A stretch of 64,000 nt of DNA from the NCBI GenBank assembly GCA_963402885.1, contig OY727097.1, positions 31,055,401-31,119,400 of the forward strand, written 5' to 3'. Of the stretch, positions 20,801 to 32,350 are shown piece by piece. This stretch comes from Antedon bifida (Eukaryota; Echinodermata; Crinoidea; Comatulida; Antedonidae). The notes under the pieces were generated by a model. That model had not been told where the DNA came from. It did not search any database and worked only from the letters and a program-made list of their open reading frames with translations. Made by a program: the position numbers and the translations under genes. Each line of letters starts with the position of its first letter. Position 1 is the stretch's first letter.

Positions 20801-23098
20801 TAAGATAAAACAGTATTACATTTCAATTTAACTTCGTCACTTAAAAATAACATTTAATACGATACATCTCTGTCTGTGGGCGATAGTATTTAAAAGTTAT
20901 AACCAATTAAAATATCTCAATGGCTGCAAGAGCTGTGATTGGTCGACGTAAAAATTCATAAATAAAACCATTTTAATGTTTAGAAATTAAAATTATATCT
21001 GTTCTTAGTTTGTAGGAATCGAGTCCATAGTCACAGCAGTCGTTGATGAGGCTGGCTTGACGAAATACAAACACAAAATCACATTTATATATTGCATACT
21101 TGCATTTCTTCTAGGAATTCCATTTGTTATGGAGGTAATGTTTATTTATTATTAATTTTTTAAATAATAGGAATGTGACCAATGAGTACAAATGAAGAGA
21201 GTGTACCGAATATTGTTGATGTTTTGGAATATAGTTAATGAATTAACACCACTAGTCGCTAATTATGCTTGTACTCACTTGGACCTAACGCAAGGATGAT
21301 GTAACCACATAACAAGTTATTTGACCAATCACGGCGCGATGGACTACCCAAACTGTCGCTTGTGATTGGTCAACTCACTTGGTTGTGCCTACGTCGTTGC
21401 TTCCAAGTGGGAGCCAAGCACTAGGACGCAACGCAAGTACGGCACAAGCGAGTTGACCAATGGGAAGCAAAAGTTAGAATAATTCATCGCTTGTGATTGG
21501 TCAACAAATTACTTGCGTTGCGTCCTAGTCGTAATCACAATTTAGTGAGTAGGCCTGTGACTTTGTAATAATTGCCTCAGTCTTTCCAAAACATGTATAC
21601 ATTCATCTCCTTTTTTCACCAGGGCGGCGTATATCTAATGACTCTACTTGATTGGTATTCGTCCGGCGTCACTCCACTATTTATCGGTGTTTTTGAATCT
21701 TATGTAATCTGCTGGGTTTACGGTAAGTAATCACTTGATCTCGGTTTCCTAGGACGCAGCGCAATGACGTAAGCGCCACGAAAGCGAGAGTTTGAATATT
21801 CCATTGCCTTGTGATTGGTCAAATTACTTGTGTCACGCTTACGTTCTTGTGAGTTGACCAATCACAAGCGAAAAGGTAGAAACTTCGCTGAAGCGAAAAA
21901 TTCGTCACAGGAAGGGATTGGAAAGATGGAAACATGGAATACGCATGCGTATAAGTGGAAAACCGGCATTAACCGCGCTTCCTTATTTTGTATGTTTTTA
22001 GGTATCGATCGTTTTGTAAAAGATATTGAGTCTATGGTTGGTTACATGCCATGGAGACCACTACAGTTCTGCTGGAAATTCATAACTCCTAATATAACTT
22101 TGGTATTTATCGATTATTTTTAAAAAATTATTTAGTAGGCCTATTATTTTAGATTACAAAAAAAACGCAAATGTAATGATTTTCTTCCGTTTTAATTGGA
22201 ATGAGGAAAAGAATGAAAAAAAAAATGTGTGACATAAAAAAAATACATTGATGTCAGTCTCCACATATTTTAGGATACATAATTTCATTCATTTCGTTGA
22301 TAAAATAATGTTGAAATGTGACGTCATGAACTAAAAAAAGTTTCAAACTTTGATATTACAAAAATGGGTTTGTTTTTCGAGCTATTCGATAGTTTAAACT
22401 TAGGTACATACAGTTAAAAGTTAACGGCCTAATAATAATCCATTCTATATTATTCAAATTCATTCTTTCCAGTTGATATTAGTTCTGAGTTTTGTATTCT
22501 ACTCGCCTGCCGTTTATGGCGACTATAAGTTTCCACTATGGTCTGAAGTGTTTGGATGGTTTACAGGCATTGCACCCGTATTTGTCATTCTAGCATTCTG
22601 CGTGTACGTTACATCTGAACAGAGAGGGGTTAATGTCTGGGAGGTATGATATCTATTTATTTCATCAATCATAAATTAGTGAATAATAATAATAATAATA
22701 ATAATAATATTTATTCGGCAAAAGTTCATAAAGTACATTTTACAATTCATCTTGCCAGGAGCAAGTAATAGGCATGAGCCCAAACAGAAAACTGCTCTTA
22801 CTCCATCAAACTGCTCTTACTCCGGGAAGTGTCACTCTTCCCGGGTGAAGCAAATATAATATTATGGTATCGAAGTCACTCTCGAGCTAAAACAATATAG
22901 TTAATTAAGTATGGGTTTCTTTCTTTTATTTTTCAGCGTATTATCATGGCGTCCAGACCTGCAGACGACTGGGGTCCAGCGAAAGATGGCGACCGTGTAT
23001 TTGCTGGTTATTCACCCCTAGATTCACTATTTATACAAGACGTTTCAATAGTCCATAGAAAGGAATATATAGCTGTATTCGAGGATACAAAACTTTAA
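17804..23098 (+). CDS. SLC6 family Na+/Cl- dependent transporter, copy 2 (complete)
   Basis: Thirteen coding exons: 17804-17933, 18195-18329, 18658-18913, 19239-19371, 19614-19748, 19950-20053, 20145-20269, 20687-20799, 21009-21134, 21623-21722, 22002-22102, 22473-22643 and 22937-23098. Total 596 residues plus stop, normal for SLC6. TM1 has [13 protein letters not shown], with Gly where monoamine transporters have Asp, so this is an amino-acid-type member. Extracellular loop 2 has the Cys pair in LPWIGC...WNTELC. TM6 has [10 protein letters not shown], and TM8 has GLDTQF for sodium 2. TM7 reads [12 protein letters not shown]: the chloride-site Ser (311) is present, but the Asn four before it is Gly307. 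Exon 9 is 5 to 6 codons shorter than in the paralogues, in the TM8-TM9 loop. Glycine, proline or another small amino acid are reasonable substrates, none proven. All donors are GT and acceptors AG. Confidence 0.93.
18985..19103. repeat. Family D element (copy 2)
   Basis: Contains gttgaccaatcacaa facing ttgtgattggtcaaa, and ends gcaaatgggaaccaa. The left arm is degraded. It lies in intron 3 of transporter copy 2. Confidence 0.65.
20535..20574. repeat. Short near-perfect palindrome, ccaggga type
   Basis: taccagggaatggtgaaata folds on tatttcactcttccctggta with two mismatches and almost no loop. It is related to 16561-16641. It lies in intron 7 of transporter copy 2. Confidence 0.7.
21275..21420. 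repeat. Family D element (copy 3)
   Basis: Left arm acttggacctaacgcaag; core gaccaatcacggcg facing cttgtgattggtcaa; right arm acgtcgttgcttccaagtgg. It abuts the next copy directly. Confidence 0.7.
21421..21528. repeat. Family D element (copy 4), perfect ends
   Basis: ctaggacgcaacgcaagt at the left is the exact reverse complement of the right end, an 18-bp perfect inverted repeat around ttgaccaatgggaag and gtgattggtcaa. It is the best preserved end pair of the family. Confidence 0.78.
21743..21870. repeat. Family D element (copy 5)
   Basis: Opens ggtttcctaggacgcagcgc and contains cttgtgattggtcaaa and gagttgaccaatcacaag. It lies in intron 10 of transporter copy 2. The open frame that begins here and runs into exon 11 starts in the repeat, not at a real start site. 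Confidence 0.65.
22680..22825 (+). repeat. Dispersed repeat, family C (copy 1)
   Basis: A (taa)n tract is followed by tattcggcaaaagttcataa, then a segment with cttgccaggagcaagtaata and catgagcccaaacagaaaac. The same block stands in reverse at 45490-45600, with its (ata)n tract on the far side. This looks like a 3' end of a retroposed element with a trinucleotide tail. The full element is not recognised. Confidence 0.65.
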
Positions 23099-23789
23099 TG
23101 ATTATGTATCAATTATTAATATTAATATAGGCCTATTATTATTGGGAACACGACAGTTGTTGTATAGTATAGTAAAATATAAAATATATGTAGTATACTT
23201 TAGAATTTGTATCATTTCCATAGATAGGCATATGCTATAACTCAATCTATAGGCCTATATAAGCTTTATTTCATTATTATGTGCATAAGTTCAGTAAAAT
23301 AAATGGATACGGCTCATTCAAATGTTTTACGCCATAGATCGAATGTGCTGTAACGAATAAATATCTGCGGGTATGTTCAAAATTAGTATATGCAATGACA
23401 ACTTATTTCTCATTATATATCTTTGGTTTCTTTCGGCGTATTATTGGAGAGGGTGTGTCATTAGAAGAGGGAGAGGGACGAGCGCAAAAACATAGTTCCT
23501 GAAAACAAGGCAATATAGTTTGGCTGAAAACAACGTCTCTTGCTAGTGACTATTAATGAAGAGAACACTAGATAATATTTAGAAACACGCCCTGGTAAAT
23601 TTAAATACATTTTACAACGTACCATACTCATAATATACGTTGTTTCTTTTCATTTGAAAACGCGTTTATTACTTGACATTTACGTCAACTATTTGACGTT
23701 TACGTTTTACTTTGACGTCACAACATTAAAGTCCATGTGACATAAGTAACCAATGGGGCTACGGGGTAGCCAAACAATCTGAGTCGTCG

Positions 23790-23852
23790 GTTCATTATCA
23801 GTTATTCATTCACTCAATGATTTTTAAAATAACAACATACGTTTAGCTTACG
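23790..23852 (+). promoter_or_regulatory. Probable first, untranslated exon of transporter copy 3
   Basis: An initiator-like tcagttattc lies near 23796. The exon would end cttacg with donor gtgagt at 23853. The acceptor attatttttag ends at 24120, 15 bases before the ATG. The stretch 23099-23790 between copies 2 and 3 holds only AT-rich sequence and the 3' flank of copy 2. Confidence 0.4.
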
Positions 23853-24135
23853 GTGAGTTTCCTTCGTATTATTTAAATAGGATTATGCTTTATCACGTAT
23901 TTGTACTATGCGGCAAATGTGCAATATAAAAAGAACGTTTAGGATAATGTTAAGGGTTTTAAAAATGCCTAATGGTTAACAATCACGAAGAAATAAATTG
24001 ATAGTGACGTCATGGAAAAAACCGATTCCATGACGTTACCAGGTGATTGAATACCGATCATTTTACCGTATGACGTGATTTTGTTATATTTGTTATCACA
24101 TCAAACCAAATTATTTTTAGGCCAATCTAGAAAAC

Positions 24136-27100
24136 ATGGCAAAAGATGCTGAACGGCAATCCTGGACGGGGAGGTTTGACTTTTTCTTATCAGCTCTTGG
24201 TTTTTTCATTGGCCTAGGAAATGTGTGGAGATTTCCTTACCTCTGTTACATCAATGGAGGAGGTGAGTGGTATTATTTTCTTCAAAAATATTATAATCGG
24301 AAAAAAAAGTAGTTAAAGTTATTGTTTTTCTGTTGTTTCATTGCATATTTATGATGTTTATTTCTAAATTTCCTTTTGTCAATGTTGTACCGTTTATTAT
24401 TTTGTGACCAATCATAACGCATGATTGTATGTATATTTAGGAGCTTTCCTGATACCCTACATCACCGTGGTGATCTTTACTGGCTTCCCATTGGTCCAGA
24501 TGGAACTTTCTCTCGGACAATTCACAAGTCTTGGAATTATATCTGCCTGGAAGATAAGCCCGCTTTTTAAAGGTAAATTTTATTCTGAAAACGCAGCGTT
24601 TATCAAGTATAATCTGCAGGAAGGGCCAAGAGATTCAATGGGGCTTAATAGAGGTTCTTGTATGTGTATTTAGTGAATGAAGAAACGTGGCGTTATCCAC
24701 AAATACACAGTCGTGAAGTTCGTATAAGACGATCAAACTTTAATATGCAATATATACCGTAATTTATAAACGTCATGATGAGTGTATACGGTATTATTTT
24801 AAACTCTTACATTCTTTTGCAGGAATAGGTTATGCAGTAACCCTTATTTGCTTTTTTTGTTCCATCTACTATATTCTTATAATAACCTGGACAATCTACT
24901 ACATGTACTGGTCAATGTCAAAAACCCTTCCCTGGATTGGATGTGAAAATGAGTGGAATACGAACCTCTGCAGACGATCTGGAAGCAGCCAAAACATCTC
25001 CAATGTGACGTCACATTTAACTACAATAGGTTCGACATTGGCGCCAAAAGTTATCAGTCCAAGTGAAGAATTTTTCGAGTATGCCTTTGAAAAATTATTT
25101 TTATTTTTAGTAAATTCAAATTTAGATTTTAGGACTCCGGAAACAAACAAAACTAAATAAACTGGTATTTTATCTTAGTTGTATACTTTGATTTGATGAT
25201 CTTTCTCGGTCAGTAAAACTTGTGTTTGTTAGCAACATTGTCATTTTTGTTTGCAGAAACAAGGTTTTGAGAATAAGCGACGGACTCCACCAAATTGGTA
25301 GCGTAAATTTAGAACTGCTGCTGTGCCTGGCTATTGCGTGGGTTCTTGTTTATCTTTGCATTATACGTGGTGTTAATTCATCTGGAAAAGTAAGTATACG
25401 TCGAGGAGGCGAATGATATTTATCTTAAAATGTATAGCTTACATTAAAGAATCGATATTCCAGAATTGACAACATCGCGAGATTCACATGTTATAATTTG
25501 AATAAGCATTGTGTTTTTATTTCTAAAGGTTGTTTATTTTACTGCCACGTTTCCGTTTGTCTTGCTTACCATTCTATTTGTGCGCGGTGTCACCCTTCCT
25601 GGTGCTATCGATGGAATCATGTACTTTATCAAACCAAACTTTTCTAAACTTCTTGATTTAACGGTAAGTATACACCAGCTAACTATACTACTTAGCTACA
25701 AAATGCACAAAACTTCTTGGTTTAACGGTAAGTAGACAATAGACCAGCTAACTATACTACTTAGCTACAAAATGCACAAAACTTCTTGATTTAACGGTAA
25801 GTAGTCAATGCAGCAGCTAACTATACTAGTTAGCTATAAAATATACAAAACTTCTTGATTTAACGGTGAGTAGTCAATACACCAGCTAACTATACTACTT
25901 AGCTACAAAATGCACAAAACTTCTTGATTTAACGGTAGGTAGTCAATACACCAGCTAACTATACTACTTAGCTACAAAATGCACAAAACTTATTGATTTA
26001 ACGGTAAGTAGTCAATACAGCAGCTAGCTATACTACTTAGCTACAAAATGCACACAACTTCTTGATTTAACGTTAAGTAGTCAATACAGCAGCTAACTAT
26101 ACTACTTAGCTACAAAATGCACAAAACTTCTTGATTTAACGGTAAGTAGTCAATACACCAGCTAACTATACTAGTTAGCTACAAAATGCACAAAACTTCT
26201 TGATTTAACGGTAAGTATTCAATACACCAGCTAACTATACTACTTAGCTACAACATTTACACAATTTTCTGCTCACAATATACTATTTTTCAGGTATGGC
26301 GCGCCGCTGCTAATCAAGTGTTCTATTCTTTTGCTGCGGCATGGGGTGGAATGCTAACACTAGCGAGCTACAACGACTTTAACAAAGATTTTATGAAGTT
26401 AGTACCTTTTATTTTCAATGTTAATTTTGATCGAATTAAGCGTAACAGTTATAATGAATAAATCGGTACGACATCCCCTTTCCTGTTTAGACGCAACAAA
26501 AAAACGCAACCACAACGCAACTAATTTGACCAATCACGACGCGATGCAATATCCGAGTTGTCACTTGTGCACAATGAGTTGTGCGTACGTCATTGCGTTG
26601 AGTCTAAGTGGAAACCAACTTGGTACAAGTACAGTATAATTGCATGTTGTCTTTTTCAGGACTGGTGTATGCATTGTAGCCTGCGGGTGCTTCACTAGTC
26701 TTTTCTCGGGGTTTGTAATATTTTCCGTTCTTGGTTTTATGGCACAGGACGCGGGAATGGAGGTCGGCGAAGTTGTGTCGTCTGGTAAGTCATGTTTTCA
26801 CATACAGCTACTGTAAAGGAGCCAATTTCATTTTACAATACTATTAATACTGGGATAGAATTGTTTATTTGTTTTTCCGTTTATGCGTTATCTCTGTATG
26901 AGACAAGCACCATTATTTCCACTTGTTTGTGGACGAAATATGTGTAGTAAAGTAATTACCGATATTGTTTTTAAGGACCTGGTCTAGCATTTATCGTTTA
27001 TCCGGAAGCTTTTGCTTTAATGCCGTTTCCACAAGTTTGGGCTTTTCTATTTTTCTTTATGCTGTTTATTCTCGGTCTTGATAGCCAGGTAAGTCATTGT

Positions 27101-29811
27101 ATTAACTCAAACTGACACCAACTTTCACCTAATTAATCTAATAAAAAAGACACTGTCTGCAACCAACAAGTTTACCAGAATTTCACCAATACGGCAGCAA
27201 CAATTATAATCAATACACTTAGGTAATTGACGTTTTCTTATTCTTATATTTTTTACTTTTACTTTTCAGTTTGTGACGTTTGAGACCTTTATCACGGCGA
27301 TAGTTGACGAAGTGGATTATCACTATCCAGGTTTCATCAAACACAAAAACAAATTCACCTTTTTTTCTTGTTTAACGGGGTTCATTCTAGGAATACCATT
27401 TGTCACTGATGTAAATATAAAAGTCTATATTAAGCCATGTCTACACTATCAAACTCATATGGTGATATCACTACCATATTTGGGCATATCGCTACCATAT
27501 TTGTGCACATCACACTTTTTTTCGTCAAACTAGTTTGATAGTGTAGACATAGCTTTTTACTAGTGTAACTTTATTTTATCCAATGTTATCCAGTCGTAGG
27601 CTGATTATAGTTTAATGTGATTGCAGTATGATAGTGATACACAACACCACTTATATCACAATTGGAAATAAGTAAAATGAATAAAAGAAGATATTAATGA
27701 ACAACATGATAGTTGAGACACATGTGTAGATAATTATGTAGGCAATCAATCAATCAATCAGATTTATATAGCGCCAGTATCCATAATAATGTTCAAAGGC
27801 GCTTGACAAAGTTAAGCAGGAAATGCCTCTGTGTAAAAATGGGTTTTTAGTCGTGTTTTGAAAGTGTTGATGTTTTCAGATGTCTTTATGTCGATTGGCA
27901 GTTTATTCCACAAAATGGGTGCTGCACAGGAAAATGCACGATTGCTATATGTCTGAAGTTTCCATTTAGGAACAGGCCACCTGTTATCCATTTGTTTTCA
28001 CTTCCATTTGTTATGTATTTTTGTATATGTCTGTATGCAGTTAAATAAATGAAGTAAAATCATTTTTGTGTTGATACATTATATAGGGTGGAGTGTACCT
28101 AATGACCCTGTTTGACTGGTACTCAGCCGGTGTTACACCGATGTTTCTTGGTGTCTTCGAATGTTATGTTATCGGTTATGTTTATGGTAAGAGTTTACTG
28201 ATGACGTATTCATTATTCTACTGCAGTTACTGCAGTATACATACTTTTAACTCGTATCATCATACACTTTGTTTATTGATGTACTTGTCTCTGCCTACAT
28301 TGAACAATAATATCATATAATTTTTTGAATAAAATCATAAAATATTGCAGTGAAAACCTAACAACTGCAATATTTGACATGATTTCTTTCGAGACTAAAT
28401 AAGTTTATTTGTGTATTTTCTCTTGAATACTGTTGATAATTAATTAATTGTTTCTATTAGTTTTATTTTGTTTGTTGTTTTGTTGTTTTATATTGTATTA
28501 TTTTGTATGAACAAAAGGAGAAACTATTGTTTTGATTGATATCACCGTTTTGACATCGTTTTTGTAGGTATAAACAATTTTTCAAAGGATGTTGCTTGTA
28601 TGGTTGGATACAAACCATCATTGTTCTTACGGATTTGTTGGAAGTTCATTACACCAACGTTTACAATGGTAATCTATTTCCCCCCGATTATTTTGAGTAT
28701 TCTAGTTTTAGTCAGTATTATCACCTACACAAATATTTTTTTTTATCTTTCAATGTCATAATTTTACCTTCTAGGCCTACATTTTTTTTCTTCGTAATAT
28801 TCTGTCTTTGTATCCTCTTTAATGTTATTTAGATTGATAACACATATATCATACTTATATTAATACTATCAACATTACTACAATAATGTTGATACATTCA
28901 GATAATAGGAAATGTTTTTTCGACGACTTTGAACGTAAAAACTAATTAGAGGAGATGACACATGCGTAGGTCGTGAGCCCTAGATAGTCGCAATTCGAAG
29001 CTTCCTAACGACTAATTTATTTGATACCGTAATGCAGCAGAATGCAGTGTACGTCCTAGTATAAAAACTAACCTGATATGTAAATTCGGCGGAACTAGTG
29101 AATTACAACAATGCAATTCTTTATTTTTTTTCCCTTTCCTTTCCAGGTTATTCTGATAATGAGTTTTGTGTTCTACGCGCCAGCCGTTTATGGTGACTAT
29201 ACATTCCCTCTATGGGCCGAGGTTTTAGGTTGGTTTTTAGCGTTGGTGTCGGTCGCTCTCATACCCATTGTTGGTCTAATCATTGCTTCAAAGCAAAAGG
29301 GAAACAGTTTGTGTGAGGTAAGTTTATTTTGACGATTTACATATAATAGGCCTACATCTTACACAAGTAAATATATTGTTTCCACTTGGAAGCAACGCAA
29401 TGACGTCGGCGTGAGTAAGTGAGTTAACCAATCACAAGCGACGGTGATACATCACGTCATCATTGGTCAAATCACTTGCGGTACGCTTTCCAAGTAAGAA
29501 CCAAGGTGTAAAATACACAGGGTATTTGGTTCAAATCCTCAAGCAGGACACTACTAAGATCGAAAAAAAAAATAATATTGCACCTTAATTCATGTTCTTA
29601 CTGTAAATCTATCTCTAATATTCTTTTATTTTGATTTTGTCAGCGTATCCTGATGGCTTCGAGACCTGCTTATGATTGGGGACCGGCGAAGGATGAAGAT
29701 CGCATACGGGCTGGCTATCGTCCTTTTGATTCCAAGTATTTTACCGAGCTTACAACTACTATTAAAGACCTCCGCTATTTGAACGAAAAAACGGACGATT
29801 CAGCGGTTTAA
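24136..29811 (+). CDS. SLC6 family Na+/Cl- dependent transporter, copy 3 (complete)
   Basis: Thirteen coding exons: 24136-24262, 24441-24572, 24823-25078, 25257-25389, 25529-25663, 26294-26397, 26660-26784, 26976-27088, 27270-27410, 28087-28186, 28568-28668, 29147-29317 and 29644-29811. Total 601 residues plus stop. TM1 is [10 protein letters not shown] at residues 26-35. Extracellular loop 2 has the disulfide pair [15 protein letters not shown] with NISN and NVTS glycosylation sites. TM6 has [11 protein letters not shown] (Ser273 matches a sodium-1 ligand of GAT1). TM7 is [12 protein letters not shown] (Gly305, Ser309), and TM8 has GLDSQF (Asp373, Ser374, sodium 2). The tail carries WGPAKDEDR, much like the other copies. 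Exon 9 ends TDG where copies 1 and 2 have MEG. The exon 5 donor is repeated eight times downstream. Glycine-transporter-like by sequence feel; the substrate is not established. Confidence 0.94.
25646..26260 (+). repeat. Tandem array that duplicates the exon 5 end and its splice donor
   Basis: Units of 69 bp (the first spacing is 64) repeat the last bases of exon 5 (cttcttgatttaacg), the donor gtaagta, and the intron phrase cagctaactatactacttag. Donor-like sites stand at 25664 (true donor), 25728, 25797, 25866 (gtgagt), 25935 (gtaggt), 26004, 26073 (ttaagt, inactive), 26142 and 26211. The array fills nearly all of intron 5, which ends at 26293. Confidence 0.93.
26483..26619. repeat. Family D element (copy 6)
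   Basis: Left arm gtttagacgcaac; core ttgaccaatcacgacgcgat; right arm cattgcgttgagtctaagtg followed by gaaacca. It lies in intron 6 of transporter copy 3. Confidence 0.7.
27432..27555. repeat. Palindromic MITE family A, intact copy
   Basis: aagccatgtctacactatca is matched in inverse by the right end (tgatagtgtagacatagctt). The inside has repeated ccatatttg-gc phrases. A TA dinucleotide flanks the left end. It lies in intron 9 of transporter copy 3. Confidence 0.75.
27745..28010. repeat. Dispersed repeat with gcgc-type head
   Basis: After (aatc)n comes agatttatatagcgccagta, then caaaggcgcttgacaaag, a phrase common at the 3' end of dispersed repeats in marine invertebrates. Weaker forms are at 13930-13985 and 33020-33080. 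I cannot assign it to a named family. Confidence 0.5.
28205..28383. repeat. Family F element (copy 3, degraded)
   Basis: Starts attctactgcagttactgca and ends caatatttgacatgatt. It matches the ends of 4009-4237 and 6601-6815. It lies in intron 10 of transporter copy 3. Confidence 0.55.
29379..29503. repeat. Family D element (copy 7)
   Basis: tttccacttggaagcaacgc at the left, gttaaccaatcacaagcg and catcattggtcaaa in the core, and gctttccaagtaagaacc at the right. It lies in the last intron of transporter copy 3. Confidence 0.7.
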
Positions 29812-30024
29812 GGGCATCAAACGTAGGCCTAAATAATCTGTAATAATAATAATAATAAGTATTTCAATATTAACATATAATAATTGTTTAATTCTACAAA
29901 CGAATAATTGATTTAGGCCTAGACCTATTATGCTAAAGAAATATAATGCTTTATTAATTTTTTTCTTGATATGTTCCATCGTCGCCTTTTGTTTCTCTAA
30001 AGCATTTATTTTATGTCGAAATTG

Positions 30025-32350
30025 TGCAAATTCTTTTCGAAAAATGGCCAAATATTGAGTGTTTAAATATTATTTTAAAGTAGTATGCGCAGAATACATT
30101 ATGTGCGTGTCAATTATGATAAAGTAACCAATTATTTCAAAAAATAAAAGGGCGAAAAATGGCCAAAATATCCATTTTTTTAAATTCAATAATTATGCGA
30201 TAATATTGCCATATATGCGCATATATTGTGTTATCACCTTATAGAGCCATAGTAACTAGTTATGTCAAAATATGAAAGGGTCGAAATTTGGGCATTTTTT
30301 GAAAATTTCCCTGTACTATAGTACAGGGATTTTTTCGAAAAATGGCCAAAACATCCACTTTTTAAAATTCAAAAATTATGCGATAATATTGCCATATATG
30401 CGCATATATTGTGTTATCATCACCTTATAGAGCCATAGTAACTAGTTATGTCAAAAAATAAAAGGTTCGAAAATTGGGCATTTTTCGAAAAATTCCCTGT
30501 ACTATAGTACAGGGATTTTTTTCAAAAAATGGCTAAAATATCTACTTTTTAAAATTCAATAATTATGCGATAATATTGCCATATATGCGCATATATTGTG
30601 TTGTCATCACCTTATAGAGCCATAGTAACTAGTTATGTCAAAAAATAAAAGGTTCGAAAATTGGGCAATTTTCGAAAATTTCCCTGTACTATAGTACAGG
30701 GATTTTTTTCGAAAAGTGGCCAAAATATCCACTTTCTAAAATTCAATAATTATGCGATAATATTGCCATATATGCGCATATATTGTGTTATCATCACCTT
30801 ATAGAGCCATAGTAACTAGTTATGGCAAAAAATAAAAGGGTCGAAAATTGGGCATTTTTCGAAAATTTCCCTGTACTTAGTACAGGGATTTTTTCGAAAA
30901 ATGGCCAAAATATCCATTTTTTAAATTCAATAATTATGCGATAATATTGCCATATATGCGCATATATTGTGTTATCATCACCTTATAGAGCCATAGTAAC
31001 TAGTTATGGCAAAAAATAAAAGGGTCGAAAATTGGGCATTTTTTGAAAATTTCCCTGTACTATAGTACAGGGATTTTTTCGAAAATGGCCAAAACATCCA
31101 CTTTTTAAAATTCAATAATTATGCGATAATATTGCCATATATGCGCATATATTGTGTTATCATTATCTTATAGAGCCATAGTAACTAGTTATGTCAAAAT
31201 ATGAAAGGGTCGAAATTTGGGCATTTTTTGAAAATTTCCCTGTACTATAGTACAGGGATTTTTTCGAAAAATGGCCAAAATATCCACTTTTTAAAATTCA
31301 AAAATTATGCGATAATATTGCCATATATGCGCATATATTGTGTTATCATCACCTTATAGAGCCATAGTAACTAGTTATGTCAAAAAATAAAAGGTTCGAA
31401 AATTGGGCATTTTTCGAAAAATTCCCTGTACTATAGTACAGGGATTTTTTTCAAAAAATGGCTAAAATATCTACTTTTTAAAATTCAATAATTATGCGAT
31501 AATATTGCCATATATGCGCATATATTGTGTTGTCATCACCTTATAGAGCCATAGTAACTAGTTATGTCAAAAAATAAAAGGTTCGAAAATTGGGCATTTT
31601 TTGAAAATTTCCCTGTACTATAGTACAGGGATTTTTTCGAAAAATGGCCAAAATATCCATTTTTTTAAATTCAATAATTATGCGATAATATTGCCATATA
31701 TGCGCATATATTGTGTTATCATCACCTTATAGAGCCATAGTAACTAGTTATGGCAAAAAATAAAAGGGTCGAAAATTGGGCATTTTTTGAAAATTTCCCT
31801 TTACTATAGTACAGGGATTTTTTCGAAAATGGCCAAAACATCCACTTTTTAAAATTCAATAATTATGCGATAATATTGCCATATATGCGCATATATTGTG
31901 TTATCATCACCTTATAGAGCCATAGTAACTAGTTATGTCAAAAAATAAAAGGTTCGAAAATTGGGCATTTTTCGAAAAAATCCCTGTACTATAGTACAGG
32001 GATTTTTTCGAAAAATGGCTAAAATATCTACTTTTAAAATTCAATAATTATGCGATAATATTGCCATATATGCGCATATATTGTGTTATCATCACCTTAT
32101 AGTAACTAGTTATGTCAAAAAATAAAAGGGTCGAAAATTGGGCATTTTTCGAAAATTTCCCTGTACTATAGCACAGGGATTTTTTTCGAAAAATGGCCAA
32201 AATATCCACTTTTTAAAATTCAATAATTATGCGATAATATTGCCATATATGCGCATATATTGTGTTATCATCAACTTATAGAGCCATAGTAACTAATTAT
32301 GTCAAAAAATAAAAGGGTCGAAATTTGACCATTTTTCGAAAATGCCCAAA
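30025..32350. repeat. Satellite array, about 12 units of ~185 bp, with palindromes
   Basis: The landmark aattatgcgataatattgcc recurs at about 30191, 30374, 30561, 30748, 30932, 31117, 31303, 31490, 31676, 31861, 32046 and 32225, spacing 179-187. Each unit carries three palindromes: atatatgcgcatatat, taactagtta and a tccctgtacta inverted pair meeting at the centre. In the unit at 31971-32012 the last one extends to a perfect 42-bp palindrome. The outer units are diverged, and there are no coding frames. Alternate units look more alike than neighbours, which suggests a higher-order dimer. Confidence 0.95.

Noticed and set aside
30025-32350. Regular ~185-bp repeats with palindromes could suggest a CRISPR-like array
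   Set aside because: The whole unit is repeated without unique spacers, in intron-rich animal DNA with no cas genes. It is a satellite.
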